Part shown: in pieces, positions 19,067-27,577 of the stretch | How the letters are laid out: every line of letters begins with the position of its first letter | Position numbering within the stretch: the first letter of the stretch is position 1 | NCBI GenBank assembly: GCA_012729295.1 | Contig: JAAYDK010000153.1 | Span: 1-34,205 of the forward strand | Source of the DNA: Spirochaetales bacterium | GTDB lineage: Bacteria; Spirochaetota; Spirochaetia; Sphaerochaetales; Sphaerochaetaceae | DNA: 34,205 nt | Direction: 5' to 3' | The notes under the pieces: generated by a model | What the model saw: only the letters and a program-made list of their open reading frames with translations | Databases searched by the model: none | Told to the model about the DNA's origin: nothing | Program-made: the position numbers and the translations under genes

Positions 19067-20050
19067 TCATAAAACCATCGGACTGTAGAGCATATCGAAG
19101 TACTGCATATCTGTCGAAAGGATTTTCTCGAGTCCGGGAATCGTCTTTTTGTACGATTCGAGTGTTCTCCAAAGGGTAAAGAACTGAGGATCGGCTTCGT
19201 ATGCATCAGCGTAAATCTGCGTAGCCTTTGCATCCGCTACACCTCTAATTCGTTCAGATTCGGCATATGCCTGGCTGATGATACTCTTCTTATCGTTTTC
19301 AGTCATTCCCAGCCATTTAGCCTGCTGGCCTTCGCCGTACGATCGATAGGCTTCGGCAATCTGATTCCGTTCCTTGATCATTCTCTGATAGACGCTCTGT
19401 GTCAAATCATCGCTATAGCGAATCTGTCTGATAACGATGTCAATAATTTCAATACCAAATTCTTTCGTAAACTGTGAAGCCATCGTAAGCATCAGACGAG
19501 ACAAGTTTTCGCGTCCGACCTGTATCGTTTCCTGTTTCACATCGGTTGCGGTAAGATTGCGCAACTGTTCGGCATCCTCGAGATTATCAACGTTTTGTAC
19601 CTGTTCGACCCATGTCATCTCATTAATCTTATTGGAATTTCTGACTGCTTCTTTGAGAAAGTTTTCACTGATGACCGTTCTGATGGTAGAATCGATAATA
19701 TCGCTTAATCGTGAGCTTCCGGTTGCCAGCGTGGTGACAGACTGGTAGAACATCGCAGGATTGACTATTTTCCAACGTGCGGTCGTATCCACCCAAATAA
19801 ATTGATTTTCTTTAGTCGGAATTCTCTGAGGATCTCCGTCCCAAGAGAGTACCTTTTTCGGGTAGCGCACAACCGTATCGACCAACGGCATTTTAATTTT
19901 CAAACCCGCCTCGGTTTGGGTATTGATAATCTTTCCGAAACGCGTGATGACAGCCTGCTCTCCTTCATTCAGGATATAGAACGGACCGAGCAGTAATACG
20001 ATGATGAGAAAGACGACAACAACGACTGCAGTGGTTATCAGTTTTTTCAT
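19067..20050 (-). CDS. hflC: HflC, SPFH-domain protein
   Basis: LLLGPFYILNEGEQAVITRFGKIINTQTEAGLKIKMPLVDTVVRYPKKVLSWDG...SQAYAESERIRGVADAKATQIYADAY. Confidence 0.93.
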   Translation of the reverse strand: MKKLITTAVVVVVFLIIVLLLGPFYILNEGEQAVITRFGKIINTQTEAGLKIKMPLVDTVVRYPKKVLSWDGDPQRIPTKENQFIWVDTTARWKIVNPAMFYQSVTTLATGSSRLSDIIDSTIRTVISENFLKEAVRNSNKINEMTWVEQVQNVDNLEDAEQLRNLTATDVKQETIQVGRENLSRLMLTMASQFTKEFGIEIIDIVIRQIRYSDDLTQSVYQRMIKERNQIAEAYRSYGEGQQAKWLGMTENDKKSIISQAYAESERIRGVADAKATQIYADAYEADPQFFTLWRTLESYKKTIPGLEKILSTDMQYFDMLYSPMVL

Positions 20051-21033
20051 TTTACACCTCCCTGAGTCGTCTGGATATTGCTAAGCGGTAGGAAGTTCTC
20101 AAGCGTTTTGTCTATCAGCAGTATCGAGCCGCCCTGACTTGCTTCGCTGAGCAACATTTCGAGCGTTTCGATATACAATCGCTGCGCGGTAATCTCCTTG
20201 CTCGCTTCGTATGCTTCGCGTACGGCAGTGAATCTCGCTACATCTCCTTGTGCATTGTTAACGCGTTCGGCTGCATATCCTTCTGCAATTTGGATAAGTC
20301 TGCTCGCGTCTCCCTGGGCTCTGGGAATTTCTCGGTTGTAGCTTTGCTTGCCTTCATTAATCAGACGGTTCATGTCCTGAATGGCTTTGTTGACGTCTTC
20401 GAACGCATCCTGAACTTCCCCAACTGGCGGGACGATGTTTTGTAGTTTAACCGTGACGACCCTGACTCCAAGATCATACGAGTCGAAAGTCGCCTGAAGC
20501 TTCTCTTGGGACTCCACTTCAATCGCTGTTCGTTCGCTTGACATGACAGCGAGAATCGGCAGATCACCGACTAGCTGGTTTATGATGCTGATGCTGATGT
20601 CCTTGATAGTCTTTTCTCGTTCGTTGACCTTGAACAGCCATTTGTACGGATCTTCGATGCGATATTGGATGATCCATTGTACGTCGACGATATTCAAGTC
20701 TCCGGTCAACATGGTTGACTCGTTGGTCTGGGTATCGATAAACATCGTTCCGTAATTTGTTCTTTGGGATGATTGTCCGAACGTCATGGTCTGAACGACT
20801 TGCGTCGGAACGGTATAGTTCTTGTCAATTCCCAACGGCAACTTTGTCTGTAATCCTGGACCGACGGTTCTATTGTATTTACCGAATCGCAAGACCACAG
20901 CCTGTTCGGTCTGGTCTACAACGAAGAAGCTACTCATCACGATTGCAATGAGGATGACTACTCCAACTGCGGCCAGAATCAATTTGGGGCTGATTTGCAG
21001 CGGCTTTCTCGGAGCCGCGCTCGCACTGCTCAT
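20047..21033 (-). CDS. hflK: HflK, SPFH-domain protein
   Basis: SSFFVVDQTEQAVVLRFGKYNRTVGPGLQTKLPLGIDKNY...VVTVKLQNIVPPVGEVQDAFEDVNKAIQDMNRLINEGKQSYNREIPRAQGDA. Overlaps hflC by 4 bp. Confidence 0.93.
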   Translation of the reverse strand: MSSASAAPRKPLQISPKLILAAVGVVILIAIVMSSFFVVDQTEQAVVLRFGKYNRTVGPGLQTKLPLGIDKNYTVPTQVVQTMTFGQSSQRTNYGTMFIDTQTNESTMLTGDLNIVDVQWIIQYRIEDPYKWLFKVNEREKTIKDISISIINQLVGDLPILAVMSSERTAIEVESQEKLQATFDSYDLGVRVVTVKLQNIVPPVGEVQDAFEDVNKAIQDMNRLINEGKQSYNREIPRAQGDASRLIQIAEGYAAERVNNAQGDVARFTAVREAYEASKEITAQRLYIETLEMLLSEASQGGSILLIDKTLENFLPLSNIQTTQGGVK

Positions 21034-21504
21034 TCAAATTCCTCCTTACGGTACGCATACTACTTACCGTATACTACAAGTGTATATGAGTCGAAGCCTA
21101 TCGTCAATGAAACTGAAGAAAATGAGTGAGAAAGCGTAGGTGTTATCAATCATGTTGTATGAAGTGCCAAATAAATCAGTTTATGTGCAAAAAAATTACT
21201 GTTTATCACCGTGAAAAGACACCTGTTTAATGACAAATGTCTTTACGTACAACCTCGAAAACCTTATTTAATTGCTGTCAAATGATGGAAGTGGTATTCG
21301 TACTATCTCTTTTTGTATTCATTATAATAAAGAGATAATTATCAATTATTCAAATAGATAGGTATAGTGATTCAATTTACAACAAATCTATAGAATACTG
21401 TATAAATCGTTAACTTAATCCTTTTTACTGTTAACAGATGTCATTTGTACGACCTCATGCTTTATATAGTCACTTCTTACATCGCTGTGAATTTGGCAAA
21501 CCGA

Positions 21505-21533
21505 TTGCAAAATAGAGGTTTGAACGATATAGT
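21505..21533 (+). promoter_or_regulatory. metG promoter, predicted leaderless
   Basis: TTGCAA 21505-21510, 17 bp, TATAGT 21528-21533, 7 nt, ATG 21541; no SD. Confidence 0.5.
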
Positions 21534-21540
21534 GTTGGGC

Positions 21541-23745
21541 ATGAAAAAACGTTTGATTACTTCAGCTCTTCCTTATGTGAACAATATTCCACATCTGGGA
21601 AATATCATTCAAGTCCTTTCAGCAGACTGCTTTGCCAGATTTTGCAGATTGAAAGGCTATGAAACGCTCTATATATGTGGTACCGACGAATACGGGACTG
21701 CCAGCGAAACAAGAGCACTTAAGGAAGGAGTTACTCCCCGGCAACTGTGCGACCGATACCATGAGATACACAAAGACATATATCGTTGGTTCAACATTTC
21801 GTTCGATGCATTCGGAAGAACGAGTGACCCTGTGCAGACCGAAATCGTACAGAATATTTTTACTAAGGTCGATCGTGCGGGCTACATCACCGAACGTGAA
21901 GTGGAACAATTGTATTGTGAACACGATCAGCGGTTTCTCGCAGACCGGTTTGTCGAGGGCACATGTCCGAGGTGCGGTTCTACAGGTGCGCGCGGTGACC
22001 AATGCGATAATTGCGGGACGCTGCTCGATCCGACCGACCTGATTGATCCTGTGTGCGGCGTTTGTAAGAAAACACCTGTCGCCAAACGCACTAGGCACCT
22101 GTATATCGATCTACCCAAAGCACTTCCGATGCTCGAGGCGTGGATCGACGAAGCCTCGGAAAAAGGTTTTTGGGCGCGCAACGCGATCCAGACTACGCGT
22201 TCGTGGATTCGAGACGGTTTGAAAGAACGGGCGATTACCCGTGATCTGAAATGGGGGATACCTGTTCCGAAGGCGGGCTTCGAAGATAAAGTGTTTTACG
22301 TTTGGTTTGATGCTCCGATCGGGTACATATCGATAACTGCCGGCGCATTCGAAAACTGGCAATCGTGGTGGACCAATCCCGAAGATGTCGAGTTGTACCA
22401 GTTTATCGGTAAGGACAATATTCCCTTCCATACCGTGATATTCCCGGCTACTTTACTGGCTACCGGCGACCGTTGGACAATGCTTCACCATATGTCATCG
22501 ACCGAATATTTAAACTATGAGGGTGGCAAGTTTTCAAAGAGCAGAGGCGTGGGAGTATTTGGAAACGATGTTCAGGAAACGGGTATCCCGGCCGATATGT
22601 GGCGCTTCCAGATTTTCTATAACCGACCCGAAAAGGCGGACGTCCTTTTCACGTGGAAGGATTTTCAAGAAAAGGTCAACGGTGAACTCATCGGGAATCT
22701 GTCGAACCTCGTAAACAGAACGCTCACGTTCGTAGGGCGCTTTTACGACGGGAAGTTGCCATCAGGAGCTCTCGTACCTTCGCTTGTTCAACAAATACGT
22801 ATGAAAGAAGCAGAAATCGATGCGTTGCTCGAGAAAGCGGAACTGCGCGATGCGTTCAGAGAAATATTTGCCCTTTCGTCCATCGGCAATAAAGCCTTTC
22901 AGGACGGAGAGCCATGGAAAACCCGCACGAGTAGTCCCGAAAATGCAGCAGCTCTGCTCAGGACGCTGGTATTCCTTATAAGGGACTTGGGAATCCTTAT
23001 TCAGCCCTACATGCCGGAAGCATCGAAAAAGATACTCGATTGGCTCGGGTGTCCGAAAGCCGATTGGCGTACCATCGGTACGTTCGAGGGGATCGAGAAG
23101 GTAACTCCGAGCGGATACCTGTTTACAAAGTTGGAAGATACACTGGTCGATGCATTACGAATTCGTTATGCAGGCGATCAAGATTCGAGAAGTGAGGAAA
23201 TTCAAGTGACACCACAGCAGGAAACTATTCAGGAACAAGAGGACCTTGCAGCACGATTTGCTCAAAAGGTCCAGTTGAAAGTAGCAAAGATTGTCGATGT
23301 CCAACGCCACCCGGGCGGGGACATGCTGTATATTCTCCAGGTCGATCTTGCCGAACAGGAAGTACGGACGATAGTCTCAAGCATTGTTCCGTATTACGAG
23401 GAGCATCAGTTATTGGGCAGAAACATTGTCGTCGTGGCTAATCTGAAAAGTGCAAATTTCAGAGGAGTGAAGAGCAAGGGAATGCTATTGGCAGCCAGCG
23501 ACCCGAAAGCCGAGGCGCATACCACATGCGAAGTCTTGTTTGCTGATGAATTCGAAGTCGGACAAGAATTGCTCCCGGAAGGATATGCCGCTCCTGAGCA
23601 ACCGCGCAGTCTCGTTAAGGCAGACCAGTTTTTTGCGATGCCGATGCATACCGTTGGAGGTGTTACCAACATCGACGGACACCCGATCGGACATGCCGGA
23701 ATATATCTGAAGGCACAACGCTATCTTGACGGTGATGTCGGCTAA
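21541..23745 (+). CDS. metG: Methionyl-tRNA synthetase with C-terminal tRNA-binding (Trbp111-like) domain
   Basis: MKKRLITSALPYVNNIPHLGNIIQVLSADCFARF...CPRCGSTGARGDQCDNCG...KFSKSRGVGVF...C-terminal KVQLKVAKIVDVQRHPGGDMLYILQVDL. The track start 21445 is too early. Confidence 0.97.
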   Translation: MKKRLITSALPYVNNIPHLGNIIQVLSADCFARFCRLKGYETLYICGTDEYGTASETRALKEGVTPRQLCDRYHEIHKDIYRWFNISFDAFGRTSDPVQTEIVQNIFTKVDRAGYITEREVEQLYCEHDQRFLADRFVEGTCPRCGSTGARGDQCDNCGTLLDPTDLIDPVCGVCKKTPVAKRTRHLYIDLPKALPMLEAWIDEASEKGFWARNAIQTTRSWIRDGLKERAITRDLKWGIPVPKAGFEDKVFYVWFDAPIGYISITAGAFENWQSWWTNPEDVELYQFIGKDNIPFHTVIFPATLLATGDRWTMLHHMSSTEYLNYEGGKFSKSRGVGVFGNDVQETGIPADMWRFQIFYNRPEKADVLFTWKDFQEKVNGELIGNLSNLVNRTLTFVGRFYDGKLPSGALVPSLVQQIRMKEAEIDALLEKAELRDAFREIFALSSIGNKAFQDGEPWKTRTSSPENAAALLRTLVFLIRDLGILIQPYMPEASKKILDWLGCPKADWRTIGTFEGIEKVTPSGYLFTKLEDTLVDALRIRYAGDQDSRSEEIQVTPQQETIQEQEDLAARFAQKVQLKVAKIVDVQRHPGGDMLYILQVDLAEQEVRTIVSSIVPYYEEHQLLGRNIVVVANLKSANFRGVKSKGMLLAASDPKAEAHTTCEVLFADEFEVGQELLPEGYAAPEQPRSLVKADQFFAMPMHTVGGVTNIDGHPIGHAGIYLKAQRYLDGDVG

Positions 23746-23776
23746 GTTTTACAGCTAGGATTTCTAAGGAGGTGGG

Positions 23777-24940
23777 ATGGGCAGGGTAGTGGTTTCACCA
23801 ATTTCCATTGAACGGTTGAATGCGGCCGATAATCCGTTCCAGAGTGCATTCTGGGCGTATGTAAAGCAATATTCTCAATGGAATGCAAGTGCGTTTACTG
23901 TTCAGATTCTCAACGATTCCGACGAAGTCGAATACGACGAAACGCTGCTTGTCCTTTCTCGTCGAGCTGCATTGTCGTATCATATCGCCTATATACCGTT
24001 CGGCCCGGTTATTCCAAAACACAGCCTTCCGGTTGCCCAATTTCTTAGGGAGCTATCCAAAGCGCTACAGAGTTATCTGCCTAGATATACGATAAGCATC
24101 CGCTATGATCTTCCTTGGCCTGATCATGACCATGATCAGATTGAACCGATTCTCGGAAGGTCCTTGCACTCCTGTAGAGAATCGGTCCAGCCTGAGGGAA
24201 CCGCCTGTATCGATTTAAAACAGGGATACGAGCAGATTCGTCTTTCCTATCGCGAGCGGGCTGTGCGCAACATTCGTAAAGCATTCTCGAAGGGAGTCGT
24301 TGTCGTCGAATGGGATGGGCGTGAAAAAACATTTGAAGAGTGGTACGAGGTATATCGACAAACCGCGAAGCGAGACGGTTTCGATACTAGGGAATCCGCA
24401 TACATCAGACGAATGCTGATTCAGAGCGATTTTGCAGCAGCAAAGCGAGAAACCATAAGAAAAAACACCAAGCGTGGAACTGATAAGCTGCAAAACTCCG
24501 CATTACCTGCAGATAACAAGGTCGAATGCCGTTTGTATCTTGCGTATATCGGTAAGCAGATGGTAGGCGGAAACATCGTCATGGAAAGCAGATGCAAGGC
24601 AGTGTACTTATTTGGATCATCGCTGAGGATAGACGGAGTCTCGTGTTCGTATGTATTGCAGGATTATACTATACAGAAGGCCTGCGAGCGTAATCTGTCG
24701 GTCTACGATCTCTACGGCATATCCGGACCAGGTAATCGGGGGAGCCATTTAGAAGGTCTGCGCCTGTTCAAACGTTCATTCGGAGGGTATGTGCGCTACC
24801 GGCACCCTTCTATCGATTTTGTGTATAAATTCTTACCGTGGATTGTGTATTCACGTCTTGAAATATTACGCTACCGGGCCAAGCGTCGCAGGCAACCGAA
24901 GAGAATTACCCAGCAATATGCGGTTTCTTCCGATTTATAA
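23777..24940 (+). CDS. FemAB/FemX-family peptidoglycan-bridge (aminoacyl/GNAT) transferase
   Basis: ACIDLKQGYEQIRLSYRERAVRNIRKAFSKGVVVVEWDG...YLAYIGKQMVGGNIVMESRCKAVYLFGSS...YDLYGISGPGNRGSHLEGLRLFKRSFGGYVRYR. SD AAGGAGG. Confidence 0.88.
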   Translation: MGRVVVSPISIERLNAADNPFQSAFWAYVKQYSQWNASAFTVQILNDSDEVEYDETLLVLSRRAALSYHIAYIPFGPVIPKHSLPVAQFLRELSKALQSYLPRYTISIRYDLPWPDHDHDQIEPILGRSLHSCRESVQPEGTACIDLKQGYEQIRLSYRERAVRNIRKAFSKGVVVVEWDGREKTFEEWYEVYRQTAKRDGFDTRESAYIRRMLIQSDFAAAKRETIRKNTKRGTDKLQNSALPADNKVECRLYLAYIGKQMVGGNIVMESRCKAVYLFGSSLRIDGVSCSYVLQDYTIQKACERNLSVYDLYGISGPGNRGSHLEGLRLFKRSFGGYVRYRHPSIDFVYKFLPWIVYSRLEILRYRAKRRRQPKRITQQYAVSSDL

Positions 24941-26263
24941 CGATTCTGAAGCGTATTGAAGCGCCAGAGCCCTGAATTGGTCGCCGCGATCGAATTCATG
25001 TTTAAACAAGACAAAGGATGCTGCTCCAGGCGAAAGCAAGATTGAAATGATAGGATTTTCGGTACGTATCGATGCGTGTTGCTTCGCAGAGGATACTGCT
25101 GAATCGAATGCTTCTTTCATCGTACCGAAGGGACCAAAATAAGGAATCTGTTTTTCCTTTAGTAATGGAATGAGCTTATTCTGCGAAAAGCTGCCATCGA
25201 GAACGTGGATGCTGAGAGCCCGTTGTAAAGCTTTCAGCATCCCTACGGCATCGAGATTCTTATCTGTTCCCCCACAAATAAGAACATAATGCCATGGTAG
25301 GCTGGCCGTACTGAAGACCACTGCCTCCGGAATCGTAGCAGCCGAATCATTGATAAATACGAAATTGCCAGTCATCGCGATTTGTTCCTGACGGTGTGGA
25401 ACACCGCGGAACGATGCCAATGCCTCGGTGATGAGTTTTGATGGTAACGACAATTTGCGACAGATTGCCCATGCCGGTTGAAACCTTGCCTCGATTTTTT
25501 TTACACCGGGAATATTCTCTATAGCAATCAATTTATGATTGTTTATGTCGACATTCGCCTTAACCTCATCGTACACCTGAGCGGATAATACGATTAGCTT
25601 GCTTTTTGACGAAAGCAGCAGCCACTTGTCTTGCTTATAGGCGTTTATATCGCCGTAGCTGTTGAGATGATCGGGAAAAAGCGACGTGAGCACGACCATT
25701 CGGAATTGCGGGAGGCTCTTTCCCATAACCGTATACATATCGCGAATCTGCCATGAAGAAAGTTCGCATACCAGATATTCTGGATTTGATTGTCCTTTGT
25801 GCAAACGGGATTGCAATTCGAGTAAAATTGAAAATCCGCTGATCCCCATATTCCCGCATTGAAGGGCTTCATGGCCACCCGTATTCAATACATGGGCGAC
25901 TGCTGCGGCAGTGGTTGTTTTTCCTTTGGTGCCGGTAATCGCTATGATATGAATATTCTGAACTAATGGAGAAGAAAAGAGAAAGGTAATATCGGTTTCT
26001 ATTCGTTTAGCAAGTGAGAGAAGTGGATTATTCGCCGGTACCGCCGGATTTTTAATCACTACGTCAGCCCATAAAAAATCTTCTTGCCGGTGTTCCTGGA
26101 GGATTGTTTCTGCTCCGAGGCTCTTTAAAATGCCTAAAGGCGTGCCTAAAACCGATTCGCTACGTAAATCGGTAATCCTGACAGCGTCTCCTTGGTCGAG
26201 AAAATACTTAGCAGCAGCAAATCCGCCGCCAAGTGTCCCGAGGCCAAAGATGAGAACATTCAT
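24935..26263 (-). CDS. murD: UDP-N-acetylmuramoylalanine--D-glutamate ligase
   Basis: MNVLIFGLGTLGGGFAAAKYFLDQGDAVRITD...IIAITGTKGKTTTAAAVAHVL...LFPDHLNSYGDINAYKQDK...RGVPHRQEQIAMTGNFVFINDSAATIPEAV...ICGGTDKNLD. Start refined from 26329. Confidence 0.92.
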   Translation of the reverse strand: MNVLIFGLGTLGGGFAAAKYFLDQGDAVRITDLRSESVLGTPLGILKSLGAETILQEHRQEDFLWADVVIKNPAVPANNPLLSLAKRIETDITFLFSSPLVQNIHIIAITGTKGKTTTAAAVAHVLNTGGHEALQCGNMGISGFSILLELQSRLHKGQSNPEYLVCELSSWQIRDMYTVMGKSLPQFRMVVLTSLFPDHLNSYGDINAYKQDKWLLLSSKSKLIVLSAQVYDEVKANVDINNHKLIAIENIPGVKKIEARFQPAWAICRKLSLPSKLITEALASFRGVPHRQEQIAMTGNFVFINDSAATIPEAVVFSTASLPWHYVLICGGTDKNLDAVGMLKALQRALSIHVLDGSFSQNKLIPLLKEKQIPYFGPFGTMKEAFDSAVSSAKQHASIRTENPIISILLSPGAASFVLFKHEFDRGDQFRALALQYASESL

Positions 26264-26296
26264 CCTTTTTTTCTCCCCATTCTTTGGAATAGTTAC

Positions 26297-26325
26297 ATTA
26301 TAGCGGGCGAGTACATGCACCTCAA
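26297..26325 (-). promoter_or_regulatory. murD promoter
   Basis: Minus strand TTGAGG (26320-26325), 17 bp, TATAAT (26297-26302). Confidence 0.6.
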
Positions 26326-26346
26326 GCAACTACGCACCAACCTTCA

Positions 26347-26376
26347 TGAAAAAACCGTAGAATTATTACTACGGTT
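26347..26376 (-). terminator. Minus-strand intrinsic terminator with no recognised upstream gene
   Basis: Minus strand AACCGTAG-TAATAATT-CTACGGTT followed by TTTT. Confidence 0.7.
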
Positions 26377-26406
26377 ACATCTTGTCGGTAAAAATTCGTT
26401 CCCCCC

Positions 26407-26435
26407 TTGACCAACTTTACCCAACATCGCATAAT
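26407..26435 (+). promoter_or_regulatory. Promoter of the basic mini-ORF
   Basis: TTGACC 26407-26412, 17 bp, CATAAT 26430-26435. Confidence 0.6.
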
Positions 26436-26485
26436 GAGCCGTTAGAAAACCCCGTATTCGATTAGTAATCATAAGGAGTGCTATT

Positions 26486-26575
26486 GTGCCTTGCGGAAGA
26501 AAAAGAAAGAAGCATAAGATTGCGACCCATAAGAGGAAGAAAAGACTGAGAAAGAACAGACACAAGAATAAATAA
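26486..26575 (+). CDS. 29-aa AURKAIP1/COX24 (mS38-like) domain mini-protein
   Basis: GTG start, SD AAGGAG at 26473-26478: M(V)PCGRKRKKHKIATHKRKKRLRKNRHKNK*. Below the ORF track size cutoff. Confidence 0.85.
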   Translation: MPCGRKRKKHKIATHKRKKRLRKNRHKNK

Positions 26576-26605
26576 TTTGTCTGATACGTGTTTGCTTCCT
26601 ATAAA

Positions 26606-26633
26606 ACCGCCGGCGCGGCCGGCGGTATCTTTT
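26606..26633. terminator. GC-rich bidirectional terminator after the mini-ORF
   Basis: ACCGCCGGC-GCG-GCCGGCGGT then ATCTTTT; AAAA on the left. Confidence 0.85.
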
Positions 26634-26686
26634 ACATTCATACCATAGCGTTAATTCTCGCGTCGTGCGGGCCTTCGCTACTATTA

Positions 26687-26747
26687 TTGACACGCGGTTT
26701 CATACCGTGCTAACGTGTTCTGACCTCTTTATCCACCCTGTGTGGAT
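26687..26747 (+). promoter_or_regulatory. rpsF operon promoter and leader hairpin
   Basis: TTGACA 26687-26692, 18 bp, TAACGT 26711-26716; hairpin ATCCAC-CCTGT-GTGGAT 26731-26747 upstream of SD AAGGAGG. Confidence 0.5.
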
Positions 26748-26770
26748 CATATAGTCCATAAGGAGGAACT

Positions 26771-27052
26771 ATGAGAAATTATGAGTTCACCGTCATCTTC
26801 GATTCAAACGAAGAAATGACGGCAAAAGGTCTGGAGTTAATCCTTTCCGAATTTTCCGCCGCAAAAGTCGAAATAATCAAGCAAGACGATATGGGCGTGC
26901 GGAATCTGGCATACCTGATCAAGAAACAGGACAAAGGCCACTACTTCTACTTCGAGTTAAAAGCCGACCCGGCAACGATCAACGGCTTCAATAATTCGTT
27001 CAAGCTCATGTCTCCCGTCCTAAAGTTCTTGTTCGTAAACAAAGAAAAATAA
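26771..27052 (+). CDS. rpsF: 30S ribosomal protein S6
   Basis: MRNYEFTVIFDSNEEM...DDMGVRNLAYLIKKQDKGHYFYFELKADPATI; syntenic with ssb-rpsR. Confidence 0.95.
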   Translation: MRNYEFTVIFDSNEEMTAKGLELILSEFSAAKVEIIKQDDMGVRNLAYLIKKQDKGHYFYFELKADPATINGFNNSFKLMSPVLKFLFVNKEK

Positions 27053-27070
27053 TCAAGACGGGGGCTATGT

Positions 27071-27553
27071 ATGGCAAACGACATCAATAGTGTTGTGCTG
27101 GTAGGTCGGCTCACAAGAGACAGCGAACTAAAATTCACCAATAGCGGGACTGCGATATGCCGCTTTTCCATTGCTGTAAACCGTGTAAAGAGGTCGGCAG
27201 ATCAGCGGGAAGAGGAAGTGAGCTATATCGACATTGTCGTATGGGGAAAACAGGCGGAAGTTCTGAATCCCTATCTGGTGAAGGGTCGCCAAGTGTGCAT
27301 CAACGGAGAGTTGCGGCAGAGCAGATGGGAGCAGGATGGTCAAAGCAGAAACAGAATTGAAGTTGTCGCCAATAATGTGCAGCTATTGGGAAGTTCTTCC
27401 GGACAGGCTTCGAATGCCGACGGAAATGGATATGTCCCGCGAGCGCAGGGCCCGAAAGTCGAGCCGTCAGGCAGTCGCAAGCCGCAGCAGTACGCTCCGG
27501 CAATCGAAGACTTTCCCGGACCCGAGCAATTTGATGACGATATCCCGTTTTAG
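27071..27553 (+). CDS. ssb: Single-stranded DNA-binding protein
   Basis: INSVVLVGRLTRDSELKFTNSGTAICRFSIAVNR...DIVVWGKQAEVLNPYLVKGRQVCINGELRQ, C-terminal DDDIPF. Confidence 0.97.
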   Translation: MANDINSVVLVGRLTRDSELKFTNSGTAICRFSIAVNRVKRSADQREEEVSYIDIVVWGKQAEVLNPYLVKGRQVCINGELRQSRWEQDGQSRNRIEVVANNVQLLGSSSGQASNADGNGYVPRAQGPKVEPSGSRKPQQYAPAIEDFPGPEQFDDDIPF

Positions 27554-27577
27554 TAGACGGATAGGAGAAAAGAAACA

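Noticed and set aside
18997-19233. 78-aa minus-strand ORF over the terminator and hflC 3' end
   Set aside because: Runs through a terminator and out of frame with hflC; not coding-like.
21034-21540. T-box leader for metG
   Set aside because: No T-box sequence (UGGN bulge context) or following terminator recognised, and the promoter appears to sit immediately before the ATG.
21619-22098. 159-aa minus-strand ORF antisense to metG
   Set aside because: metG coding evidence (HIGH-like/KMSKS-like and zinc motifs) explains the region.
26377-26480. Possible tRNA, tmRNA or 4.5S RNA on the minus strand
   Set aside because: No T-loop GGTTCRANYCC, no CCA end and no SRP Alu/GNAR signature; kept only as an unspecified sRNA candidate.
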